NCBI GenBank assembly: GCA_014898425.1
Contig: RCSZ01000011.1
Span: 866,501-930,500 of the forward strand
Direction: 5' to 3'
Source: Botryotinia globosa
Lineage: Eukaryota > Ascomycota > Leotiomycetes > Helotiales > Sclerotiniaceae
Length of the DNA stretch: 64,000 bases
How positions within the stretch are numbered: the stretch's first letter is position 1; every line of letters starts with the position of its first letter. Below, one piece after another: positions 12,346 through 22,806 of this stretch. The position numbers and the translations under genes were made by a program. The notes beneath the pieces are model-generated. The model was not told the DNA's origin and searched no databases. It saw only the letters and a list, made by a program, of their open reading frames with translations.

Positions 12346-12769
12346 ATGAGCGATGGCTACAACTCTTACATATTATATTATAAGCCGCTGACTGCAATAA
12401 TCATTAGTCAACAGAGCATTAAAATATATAGGATTGAGCAAAACGGGAAAATACAAACATCCTCAATCTTAAGAGGTACCATGTACAGAAAGCTGCACTG
12501 CCCAAAAAATCCCTCTTGACTTCTTCATCAACAAGATGTTGCAGATTCTCAGAATCCGATAAAATTCTCAATATCATCATATATATCGAAAGACAGCTAT
12601 CTGTGCTTACTTATTATCATTCCAGAAAACAAAACCACAGCCACCCCACACTACCCCACTATCATCACCAACCTTTGTTGGCTTCACAAATTTGAAGACA
12701 CTACAACTTCAAAACTTCACACCAAAACAATCATTCAAAAAGATCGATCAGGGAAAAGGGGAAACAATG
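12346..12769. other. Spacer between AT-rich block and tRNA-Gly
   Basis: No gene supported. CCA/CAC-rich sequence at 12630-12720 looks like ordinary intergenic DNA. Confidence 0.4.
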
Positions 12770-12876
12770 TGCGTTCGCCGGGAATCGAACCCGGGGCCCA
12801 TCGATGTTATGTCGTACTCGTCCTGCGAAGGAGAGGTTGATGGCAACGATGGATTTTACCACTAAACCACAAACGC
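12770..12876 (-). tRNA. tRNA-Gly(GCC), intron-containing
   Basis: The minus-strand cloverleaf begins GCGTTTGTGGTTTAGTGG and ends CCGGG-TTCGATT-CCCGG-CGAACGC-A. The acceptor stem pairs fully (one G-T type pair). The anticodon arm is CATCG / TT-GCC-A / CGATG with an intron of about 36 nt after position 37. Confidence 0.93.
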
Positions 12877-13828
12877 TGGTGATTACTTTGTAATGATGCT
12901 GGGAGGCGCGTAATTTGAATATATATTATCATATATATTGCATGATATATATAAGGAACAAACAAAATTCAACTTTTAATTTATTCTTTTCTTTTTGATA
13001 TATTATTTATTTACTTTTAATATTTTGATTTCAAAACAATTTAATTCTGAAAATCGAATATCTAATCTATTCCTTTATTTTTTGAATATATGCTTACAGT
13101 TTAATTGCTGAGCTAAAGAATCAATCAATTCAATCTGATACTCTTTCTGGTCTCAAGAAACCCAACACCATATTGTTAAGCTTTATTATATTACTAATAA
13201 CTACCCTGAATAATATTAATCCCTGAATCTATTTAGCTTGTCAATTAACAGCACACACACACAGCCAACCAATCACATTGCAACAGTTAATCGTGTCATT
13301 TGTGGAACACTCTGCCTACATACAGTAGTCACCAGTTTACCTGCCAACCGAACCTGGACAAATAGATGATCTAATCTAATTAGGTCACCGCTTTTGAAAT
13401 AGTCTAGGGTTTAATAGGATGGAAAGGTACCTAGGTGGTGTAAGTTAATTTCGAAGGCGCTCGTAGCGCAAGTTTTATATTGGTCAGAACGGTAAAGTTA
13501 GGTCACCCAACCCACAATCAAATGCAGGTGCTTACATTAAACCTCTTTGGGCTTAAGCGGTCCCCGCATTGGGTTTCGCTAATCATATATATATCCCACA
13601 CGAGTCCTTCTCCATCACAACAACAACAATATGAAGGCAGTCTTTCTATACCCATTCTAATTTTCCATTGCCAATTCGATTTTCCATCGCCAATTCGATT
13701 TTCCATCACCATCTAGATTCTTCTTCATTCGCTGCCAAAATGCAATATGTGGTGGTGGTAACGTCTTCACTCCGGCAATCGATTCTGATGCGATCTGGAT
13801 AATAATGGTTTTGTACTTCGCTATTTAC
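12877..13828. other. AT-rich intergenic region
   Basis: About 950 bases, AT-rich between 12900 and 13230. Contains a short CA run at 13252-13262 and a near-repeat of TTTTCCAT(T/C)GCCAATTCGA at 13662-13700. No gene supported. Confidence 0.5.
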
Positions 13829-14105
13829 TGTTTAGAACAACCCCCTTTACATTCAGTGTAGCGGTTGTCATTCAGCTTTAGTTGTTTAGAACGATCCCCT
13901 TTATATTCAGTGTAGCGGTTGTCACTCAGCTTTAGTTGTTTAGAACAATCCCTTTTACATTCAGTGTAGCGATTGTCATTCAGCTTTAGTTGTTTAGAAC
14001 AACCCCTTTACATTCAGTATAGCGATTGTCATTCAGCTTTAGTTGTTTAGAACAACCCCTTTTACATTCAGTGTAGCGGTTGTCATTCAGCATTAGTTTA
14101 GAACA
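13829..14105. repeat. 54-bp minisatellite, five copies plus a partial sixth
   Basis: The unit starts TGTTTAGAACAA and continues through CATTCAGTGTAGCGG to CATTCAGCTTTAGT. TTTAGAAC recurs at 13831, 13885, 13939, 13993, 14046 and 14097, so the period is 54, 54, 54, 53 and 51. Copies differ at a few bases, mostly C/T and A/G transitions. Confidence 0.95.
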
Positions 14106-14662
14106 ACACCGGTATGATATGTGATGATGGTTATATCCTTAATAGGACTAGCTATTGTTGTCATTATCAGGACTTTTTTCTGTAACACAGAAGCGCTTGC
14201 TATTATAGCTTGTGCGGGAGATGATAGCCTTAGCCTTATGCTTCGCTTGATCCTCATTGCAATGTCTGGCGTGCCGGGCATGTGAAGAGGATCCATGAGT
14301 ATATTCATCTATAATACTACACATTTATAACCTTGAAAGTCCTGATGCCACATTATTCAAGGATGGGGTGACTTTTATCAATAGTTAATATGAGCATTCT
14401 TAGCCGATTATGCATATGTTATTAGAATAGCCCTAGCACGATCTGTATAGTGATGTGGTTACGTTATTTGACATGTATATTAATGTGAATCGCCCACCAC
14501 TTCACCTAATAACATTTATTGATCATTCCTCAATCTGGTTTCATCATAAGCATCAAGGCTGTTTATAGTCTAGGTCATTAGCAATCCTACGTACTGTGCG
14601 AGGAACAGCATTGTTCTTCTCTTGTTAAATTTATCGCTAACTATGATTGTAGGAATTAGATC
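14106..14662. other. Region upstream of the orphan frame
   Basis: No gene supported. It separates the minisatellite from the reading frame at 14663 and may contain its promoter. Confidence 0.4.
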
Positions 14663-16351
14663 ATGCCTTCTCAAGTTGAGAAACTCCAACTACAAACTCT
14701 GCTCCGCGAGAGAGTGTTTGTAACATGGGTGAATTCAGCAGGCAAACCTTTAAGGCTAGGTTCTTGCTCGCATCGTAACAAGAATAATCCTGAATTTATT
14801 ATGGAAGCAGGCTATGATATGGAAGGATATATTCATATTCACTTTTTTCTTACAGTGACTATAAAGTTTGGTGGCAAGAAACAACCACTGAAGATGTTGT
14901 TGGTTGTTCCGCCAAACGCCAACTTCGCAAACGCCCCCATACCTCTTACAAAACTGAACGCCAACGACCTACCACTCCCCGATGACTTACCTCTGCCCAA
15001 CGCCTCTGTACTTCACGAAGCCGGCATAAGCGAATCAGGACATGTCATTCTCGTACCATTCAATCTCACTGCGAAAGGATTCGTCATTATGGATAAGACT
15101 CCTCCGAACATTAGGCCCTGCAGCGGCAGCACAAACCAATTGATTCGTAGCCTCGAATCTCTATCTAACACATCCATCTTCAACGTATGCATCAGACCGA
15201 GTGATTATGCGCGGGAGGGTTTGAAAGAACTTTGCAAGCGCTTAAGCAACACTGGTGCCGCCACACACAAAACTGACATAAAGGAAATGTACCTTCAACA
15301 AGGGTCTATGTTGGCGGAATGGGATAAAATTAAATATCATGATCGACAAGACGTACAACCGCCACCATATACCGATAATCCTGCTCGACCAGTACCGAAA
15401 GTACAGGTTCCTCGGTCACCACCGATCACACTCGAAATGGAAAAGCTACCATACAACACTATCGAAATGGTAATTGCAGAGACACCAAATCAAACTCCAG
15501 TTAACTCGGGCTCTGCACTGGTATTGCATGGCATTATCTCTCCTAGCGCTGGAGAGCCGTCAAGCGACGGAGTAGATTTGAGGGATGTCGAGGGGGACTC
15601 GAGATGCATCGACGTGGCCCTTGATGTGGGCTCGAATAAAGCACTTCTTACCAACTTGAATTCCCGAGAACCAAATCAGGAACTCAAAGATGATTTAGCA
15701 GTTTCAAAGATGCTTGAGTTGAAGTTTGTGGATTGGATAATCGAAGCAATAATGATAAACCTAGAGATTAACGATCATAAATGCTTAATAACTAAATTAT
15801 CAATTCTTAGGGATTGTATTTGTACATCCAATACTCGAGTATTTAATGCTATTAGATCTTGGTGTTCTACTATATTGCTCTACAACCCGTTCGATTCCGA
15901 TAACACTATTGGGTTATGGGAGGAGAGAAATCAATAGCTCATTTCAGATATTACCAAACTGATTAAATAAGCTAACACATTTCACTATGGCGTTGAAATC
16001 AATTCGCTTTTGATAAATGATTTCGTGAAGTTAGGTAGCATTGCTTGCAATTTCGCTCTGCACCCTGGAAATAACAAAGCCGAGTATATTCGTCAAAGAA
16101 ATGTTTGTATTGTTCGGGTATAGACTGAATTTGGCAAGTCGAAAAGAAATATTAGTGGAGATACCAGCGGGCCAGGTTCTCGGGAACGGGGTGACTTGGA
16201 AACTGACAGCAATGTCTAAGCGAGCAAGAAATATGGTGTGAATGGCAATTCTGTGTCTTTACTCTCCTACCTCCTTGCTCTTGTATACTTTCAATGCGAC
16301 TTACTCTTTTTTATATTTTTAATTTTGTGTTTCCTTTCTCGCCTTCCATAA
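14663..16351 (+). pseudogene. Orphan protein gene with four in-frame stops in its 3' third
   Basis: An open frame of 424 codons (14663-15937) matches no family I recognise. It starts MPSQVEKLQLQTLLRERVFV, has a Pro-rich middle (for example PPPYTDNPARPVPKVQVP) and Leu-rich helices near its end. In the same frame, coding-like sequence continues past the TAG at 15935-15937 to TAA at 16349-16351. It contains further stops at 15968-15970 (TAA), 16121-16123 (TAG) and 16217-16219 (TAA). Between them lie plausible protein stretches, and the final segment (SVSLLSYLLALVYF, then FFIFLILCF) would be a C-terminal membrane anchor. All four stops are one C-to-T change from CAA or CAG, as RIP or ordinary decay would make. 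The 424-aa product may still be expressed. Function unknown. Confidence 0.6.
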
Positions 16352-16884
16352 AATCAAACATATTGTTCTTACGCTAGGCATCTATTTGGGGACTGCAATG
16401 CGGGAGAATGATATCGCTTCGTCCTTGACTGATTAAATTAACGTCTACACTGAGTCTATGACTATCTAAGACGGCTAGGAGCTTTGTAGGCTTCTAACAA
16501 TAATACATGGAGGGTAGCTGGCCTTATTCGACCGTAGCTAATACAGGTTGGGGAGATTGAAAGCCTCAATCTTCTAATGTTTGAATGGGGGAAGTGAAAA
16601 CTAATACTAGGGAACCAAGCCCGCCTTACAGATACTCTCGTATTCAAATAAGAGGAATAACAAATGAAATGTAATGAAATTTGACGTTGGGATGATTGAT
16701 AAAATTGACCAAATTGACCAAATTGGCCCCGTTCCCAAGAATGATAGTAAGATGTAATGTACGGTTGGTGTGGTAAATGTAGAGCCGGGTAAGGTGACGA
16801 GAGTAGTGTGATATTCGGAAGTTCTGCCTTGTGTAGTACAGTAGTCGACTATATGTTCAACCTGCATATCCCTAGAAGCAGGAT
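16352..16884. other. Intergenic between orphan frame and HET gene
   Basis: No gene supported. Sequence downstream of the truncated HET frame (16600-16884) was read for a continuation of the HET domain and none was found. A short GACCAAATT triplication lies near 16700-16727. Confidence 0.5.
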
Positions 16885-17958
16885 TTACAACAGTCCGAAC
16901 TGAAATCTAACAATGAAGATTATCAAGAAACTGGAAGAGTAAATCTGTGCCATCCTGGAAGCTTCTAAATTCCAGTCTTCTTCACTATCTTGGATGATAC
17001 AAAGTGAATCAATCCATATATAGTTTATGTTCAGGTTGTAGGTGATAATTACAGCATCTCGGAATGTTTTTGGTAAAGAGTCAAGAACAATGCCAGATTC
17101 TCTATCGGATACAGTGGCCTTTGAGGTCGTAATAGGCGCATGGTTTGCATCGCCCCAGCAGTGACTTAGGGTTGTGTACCTTTGGCGTTTTCCATTGCTG
17201 TGAACCAAGTAAACTTTACCATGGGGACCAACCCGACTAACATCTAGCACACGAGTAGGTAGCACTGGCATGACAAGCTCGCTGACTTCTTGGCATTGAT
17301 GGCCTGTAGAAGCGAGACTATCAAGGCTCACGCACTGGCTGAGCCATTTTTTGATATGGCGAATTGCATTCAATATCTCAATTCGTGGGGGAATGTGTTG
17401 CTGGGGTGTAAAGCAAGGCCATGGTGAAGGTTGACCTTGGAGGTTCAGTTATAAGATTTCTAACGTAAGTCATTGCAAAGTTGTCGAGGTGGTCTTACCC
17501 GGCAAGGTGTGGAGGTTGACACAGTACTCTCTTTGGGTAGATTCCTCATCATCCCAAGAAGCTACCGCAGCTAAGTAGCCATATTGGAAAGAAAACTTCA
17601 AGAAAGACACACATTCCACTTTGTAAGTTGCAACTTTCAACAGAATCGAACACAGCTTGCAGCCTTCTGCTGCTATTTTCCTCATCGAGTACACTCCGAT
17701 ATATCGATCTCCAGGTTTTAACTTGATTGGGTCAAACGGGTGTAATACCGAACAGGTTTTACATGATCTTTGTGCCAAATGCTTGCCTTGCGCATAGTGT
17801 AGCAGCATTTGTTTGTCGGCCAAACGATTGTCATCACCTTCTCGTCCATGGTTGTCTAATGTTACGCCGCCCGTGCTCTTATCTTGTCGAAGTTGCTCAG
17901 AATTCTTCTCTTGCTGCAACTTCTTGCGCAACATAATTCTTTTTATTACCTTCATCAT
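16885..17958 (-). pseudogene. HET-domain (heterokaryon incompatibility) gene, truncated inside the domain
   Basis: HET proteins trigger cell death when unlike fungal strains fuse. Exon 1 is 17958-17499 and exon 2 is 17435-16885, with a 63-nt GT-AG intron (17498-17436). The join gives LHTLPGQPSPWPCFTPQ in frame and a 336-aa product. The N-terminal part has the usual SCKTCSVLHPF and YSMRKIAAEGCKLCSILL block. The HET domain starts YTTLSHCWGDANH and continues ITTSKATV, GIVLDSLPKTFRDAVI, YIWIDSLCIIQDSEEDW and EASRMAQIYSSS. It then changes to FLIIFIVRFQFGLL and stops where families normally continue LTIAA and several hundred more residues. The product therefore lacks the domain's end and the C-terminal region. 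It may be a relic or a short variant. Confidence 0.75.
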
Positions 17959-19413
17959 TTGTCTCCCGCGGCAAATTATCTAATTATCCGCTTTGCATTC
18001 TTGGTTCCAATTCTGAAGTAGTTGTTGTTCATTTGAGTGGAGCAGCTCGTTCCGGGTGGATTCAAGGTTTCCGTCAGAACAGAGCTCGCAATATGAGAGA
18101 GTAATAATAAGATGTTGCTGCGTTGTCATCTACCCGCTGGCTAGATCTTATCGAAAATAAAAGCAGCAGGCCATGTTGCACTGTCACGTGGTAGATTAGT
18201 GATGCTCCACTCGAGCCACTCTCCTCTCCTCTCCTCTCTGCTCCACTCCTCGTATTTCAACATCTTCTCTGAGGGGTCGCACATCTGCCGCAGGAGTATT
18301 TTTTACGGAGTATCTGTACTCTGTAGATAGAGCATGTCGTTATATGGACAGACTGTGTTCAAATGCGATCGATGTTTGCGGTCGTAACGCAGCAACGCTC
18401 ACATCCTGTTTCTCATTGTTCAAAGAGCTAATTTTCTAGACTTCGCAATATCATTGGGATGAACATACCATGTATCGAGATTAAAAGTTTTTTTTAATTC
18501 CAAGGCACGCTGTACATTATACTATTAGGCAAACGACATCGGTATTTATTGGATTGCAGGCAAGGCAGCATCGATTAGATCGGTGGACCTCGGGATGATA
18601 GAGGTCGACGGCTTAAAACAAGTCTTGTGGACATCAAGCTTTTCTCTCGCTGTTTTCCCGTGATATGAGGGTCAATCAAGGCCTCCGAAAACACATCATG
18701 CAGTTACACGTACCTGCATCTGCCGAATTATTCCATCAAGTGGCTATGGTTGCAATGAGAAGTGGGTGCCCCCCAGACCAGTGCTTAAGCGAGCATACTT
18801 TTCACATGCACAACGGGACGGGCAGCTCGATGCGACAGTTTATTGCCGACCTGGGGCCCCGGATTTCAATATTGGGTTAACCGCAATTCCTAAACACTCT
18901 GGCTTACCCCGCAGATCTAATTACCAAGATCAACCTATGTGCTGCCGATTGGAGCGCATGGAATATCTTTATACCTGCAGGTATGGGGATCCTGTATTGG
19001 ATATAAATATCTGCAGCTATAAGATCCGCCGTTTTAGTCCGGAGAACTAACTAATAACATACATTTGTTCTAATTAAACCTGGCACGGGTCACTGAAGTG
19101 GCGGGTATTTTCTCCACTATCTGTTGACATAGTACACATATTTTACTACTCTATGACTCTTGGTCCTCGGAAATTCCGATGATTGGCTATCTTAGAGTAT
19201 CTATCAATACGACTAGGTAGGTGCATGCTACGCGTACCAATCAGGAGCATGCAAGTCAAGCTTCACACAGTCGATGAAGATAATAAAAGGCACGCAAGAC
19301 GCCGACCTTACAGTGTATAGCTCTACGTCAGTGGCCATTTAAGCTTCTCGTTAATGTTTTGAGAACTGTCAAGCGTGCCTCACATCGTCGTTCCGCCACA
19401 AAAGTGATTAGAT
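17959..19413. other. Intergenic region upstream of the GH54 gene
   Basis: About 1.45 kb with CTCT-rich tracts around 18220-18250 and no supported gene. Small ORFs at 18665-18880 and 18766-19050 overlap in different frames and lack motifs. The last 200 bases are the likely promoter of the arabinofuranosidase. Confidence 0.5.
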
Positions 19414-21073
19414 ATGTTTTCACGTCAAAAACTCCAACGCGCTCGCGCACTTGCTCTAGGCCTTGTTGCCGCCAGCCCTCTCGTTGCTGCTGGACCCTGC
19501 GATATCTACTCCTCTGGTGGAACTCCGTGTGGTAAGCCTTCAATTGATTACTTCAAATCTCGTTACGTTGTAAAGGTTCCTGATGACTGACCCTTCAATC
19601 TTACAGTTGCCGCACACAGTACTACTCGCGCTTTGTACAGTGCTTTCAGCGGTTCGCTCTACCAGGTAAGCAATCAGATGCTCAATCTCATATTCTTCGA
19701 TAAAAAATCACTGACTTTTGATGCACTAGGTGAAACGTGGCTCAGATGGAACAACCAAGAACATTGCACCTCTCGCTGCAGGAGGAGTGGCCAATGCTGC
19801 TTCTCAAGACACTTTCTGCGCTAACACCACCTGTCTCATCACAATAATCTACGATCAGTCTGGTCGTGGTAACCACCTCACCCAAGCTCCTCCTGGAGGA
19901 TTTGACGGTCCTGATGTGAACAAGTACGATAACTTGGCCTCTGCAATTGGTGCACCAGTCACACTTAATGGTCAGAAAGCATACGGAGTCTTCATTTCGC
20001 CTGGAACAGGCTACCGCAATAATGCCCCCAGTGGAATAGCCAAAGGTGATGCAGCGGAGGGTATGTACGCAGTTCTCGATGGAACGCACTACAATGGTGG
20101 CTGCTGTTTCGATTACGGTAACGCAGAGACTAGCAATACTGACACTGGTAATGGTCACATGGAAGCCATCTACTTTGGTGACAATACCGGCTGGGGATCA
20201 GGATCCGGCAGCGGTCCTTGGCTCATGGCCGATCTTGAGAACGGCTTGTTCTCTGGTAAGAGCGCTACTGTCAACACTGGAGATCCATCGATCACCTCCC
20301 GTTTTTTTACTGCAGTCCTCAAGGGAGGACCAAACTTGTGGGCTATTCGAGGTGCCAACGCTGCATCTGGCCCTTTATCGACGTACTACAGTGGTGTGCG
20401 CCCAAGTGCGAGTGGATATAACCCAATGAGCAAAGAAGGTGCTATCATCCTCGGAATCGGCGGAGACAACAGCGTAAGCGCTCAGGGAACCTTTTACGAG
20501 GGTGTGATGACCACTGGTTATCCTTCTGATGCCACCGAGAATTCGGTTCAGGCCAACATCGTAGCTGCTAAATATGCTACCACATCATTAACCAGCGGAA
20601 CTGCTCTCACCGTTGGTAACTCGATCTCTCTTCGGGCTACTACCGCCGGATACACAACACGCTACATTGCACACACTGGCGCCAGTGTGAACACTCAAGT
20701 TGTTACATCATCCAGCGCCACCGCACTCAAACAGCAAGCTAGCTGGTATGTTCGCGCCGGTCTTGCAAACAGCGCCTGTTTCTCCTTTGAGTCAAACGAT
20801 ACCCCCGGTAGCTACATCAGACACTACAACTTTGGACTTCTGCTCGACGCCAATGACGGCTCCAAGGCATTCCGCGAAGATGCCACATTCTGCCCACAAG
20901 CTGGTCTTAGTGGCCAAGGTAGCTCAATTAGAGCTTGGAGTTACCCTACTCGCTATTTCCGTCACTACAACAATGTACTCTACGCTGCGTCCAACGGTGG
21001 AGTCCACACTTTCGATGTCGCCGCCTCGTTCAATGACGACGTAAGCTTTGTTGTCAGCACCGGCTTTGCTTAG
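19414..21073 (+). CDS. abfB: Secreted alpha-L-arabinofuranosidase, GH54 with CBM42
   Basis: Releases terminal arabinose from arabinan and arabinoxylan in plant cell walls. Three exons, 19414-19531, 19607-19665 and 19730-21073, join in phase to 506 aa, close to Aspergillus AbfB (about 499). A signal peptide (basic start MFSRQKLQRAR, hydrophobic ALALGLVAASPLVAA) precedes mature GPCDIYSSGGTPCV. The GH54 domain fills about residues 27-340. WLMADLENGLFSG carries the Glu expected to be the nucleophile and GIGGDNS the Asp expected to be the acid/base, by analogy with the solved Aspergillus kawachii enzyme. The last ~150 residues are the AbfB/CBM42 beta-trefoil (ISLRATTAGYTTRYIAH, DTPGSYIRHYNFGLLL, SYPTRYFRHYNNVLY). 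The gene appears intact. Pairing of the two wall-facing domains implies action on polymeric substrate. Confidence 0.96.
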
Positions 21074-21502
21074 AGTCTTGAGCGAATACCCCCCAAATGC
21101 TGAGCGTTTCATCGATGTCTTTCTGTATGAGTTGGTCCACTGCTTGTTCGTTCATATCAGTTTATTGAAACATAATAGTATGTAAATACACTCGTTATAC
21201 GGCTAATCTAGGCAGTATTTCCCACAAAGTTGATATAGTCATTGGTGTAAAACTCTCTCATAGCACATCTGTATATACATATCTATATTCTAGTACGATA
21301 CATAGCAACAGAATCCAAAAGTCAAATTTAATCTTTTCAAATCCCGCACGTGATACTACCGGATCTCAAAGAGACTATCCTCAAATAGATTTGAACGTGC
21401 ACTGTGCTTCGAGACCTCGCCAACAATGGTGCCCACTACTACTCCAGGCTTCAAATGCAAGATCTGGAATTGATCAGCATGGAGTGGCTAGAAATATAAG
21501 AG
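21074..21502. other. 3' flank of the GH54 gene
   Basis: No gene supported. Contains the likely terminator of the arabinofuranosidase, with AT-rich sequence near 21170-21300. Confidence 0.4.
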
Positions 21503-21694
21503 TTAGCTAGAGATATCGTGAGAAATCGACTGGCTGTGTACGTCTGGGCACACGATTGTTTCCACGCCTTTCGATGTCGACCCCGGACCAATCACCAAGT
21601 TTTTGAAAGCGATCTCGTCGCTACCCCATGTGTGCGAAAGTACGGGATATCTTAGTACGTCTGTGTGGAACCTGTCAGCGCTGATACTTTTCAA
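21503..21694 (-). pseudogene. HET-domain relic fragment
   Basis: A 63-codon frame contains LRYPVLSHTWGSDEIAF, followed by KNLVIGPGSTSKG. This matches the opening of HET domains (YAILSHTWG, then a short acidic/aromatic stretch). The rest of the domain is absent on either side in any frame I could follow. It is unlike the HET gene at 16885-17958 in sequence, so it is a separate family member reduced to a fragment. Confidence 0.55.
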
Positions 21695-22048
21695 AGGCCT
21701 GAAACCTCACGCGCCTTTCTCAGAAATCCATTTACTCTTGCATTCCATTCTAGTAGCAGAATCTTTTTGCGATTCCTATTCTGCAAATCAATGGATGAGT
21801 ATCCACCACTAATTGATCAAGACGCAATACACACATACAATAAGCTTAGTGATAGTGAATGTATACGAGGCGTATTTACACTCTTCCTAATAGTTTGTGA
21901 AAAGTAAAGTACCCAGGGTATACCATGACCATGTCCCAATAGAAAAGTCCCAATGCATTCATTCCAACACGCCAAACCAACCAAACCAATTGCAGGAAGT
22001 ACAAGTACAAGACCACCCCAAAGATGTCTCCAGGTCTGAAACAATAAT
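21695..22048. other. Short intergenic stretch
   Basis: Between the HET relic and the membrane-protein gene. No gene supported. Confidence 0.4.
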
Positions 22049-22806
22049 TTACTCCTTCATGCCAGAGCTCTCGCTTACGCCTCTCCCATATTCAATCGCA
22101 CCCATTTCTCCTCTCTCCGACCTCAAGGCTGATGCTCTTCTTTTCCTCCTCCATACGGCCAGCACAACCTCCAGTAGCGCAATAACGGCATATACACCCG
22201 CCATGACAGCTACATCAAGAATATGATCACTAACTGGATATTTGCTCCCCTTTCTTCCGTCGTAGCCATATTGTTGTTTCAATCCAATAACCTGCACAGC
22301 ACTCATGACAATTCCTCCTATCCAAACCAACAAATTTATTCCCTGCCACCACTTTACACGTCGTTCTATTCCTTCACTCCAAGACAAAGCAGCCGAGAGA
22401 AGGATTCCGGCGTAGGCGAATGGCAATAAACCAATGCCATAGTGAAGTTTAGTCAAGCGCACGATTTCGAGAGTAAGCATGGCGATGTTTGCAGAAATAA
22501 GCAAGTAGTAAATGGTAAGAAAGGTGAGGTAAAGACATGATGAGCGGGTATTGGAGCGCAAGTGTGCGGTGGAGGGGTTATAGTTGATTTTGCGGTGGTG
22601 TAGCCCTAGAGCAAAGAGGATAGGTAGGAGGGCGAGAGCGAGCCATGTTGGAAGGGGAATGAGGATAACGTCTGTGAAACAAGTTGTGGGGAGGGTTGAG
22701 GAATTGAGGTGGGAGGCTGGGCCCTGGAAAAACTGTCAGTGGATGCGGAGCTGAGGGGACATGTATTGAGACGTACGAAGCCCTCGGGTCTGTTTGTACA
22801 GAGCAT
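22049..22806 (-). CDS. Small multi-pass membrane protein resembling the TMD0 of ABCC transporters
   Basis: Exon 1 is 22806-22777 (ten codons, MLCTNRPEGF) and exon 2 is 22723-22049, with a 53-nt GT-AG intron and phase-0 join, giving 234 aa. Five hydrophobic segments are visible: ILIPLPTWLALALLPILFAL, LTFLTIYYLLISANIAMLTL, LLPFAYAGILLSAALSW, INLLVWIGGIVMSAVQVI and VAVMAGVYAVIALLEVVLAV. The short luminal start with Cys, Gly-Phe-Gly and a second Cys, plus the spacing of five helices, resembles the N-terminal TMD0 of fungal ABCC (MRP-like) transporters. No ABC core or ATPase follows. Whether it is a stand-alone family or a remnant of a transporter cannot be told from this window. The C-terminal tail is charged and cytosolic-like. 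Confidence 0.7.

Noticed and set aside
18665..19050. Two overlapping ORFs upstream of the GH54 gene
   Set aside because: Overlapping frames without motifs. Most simply promoter DNA.
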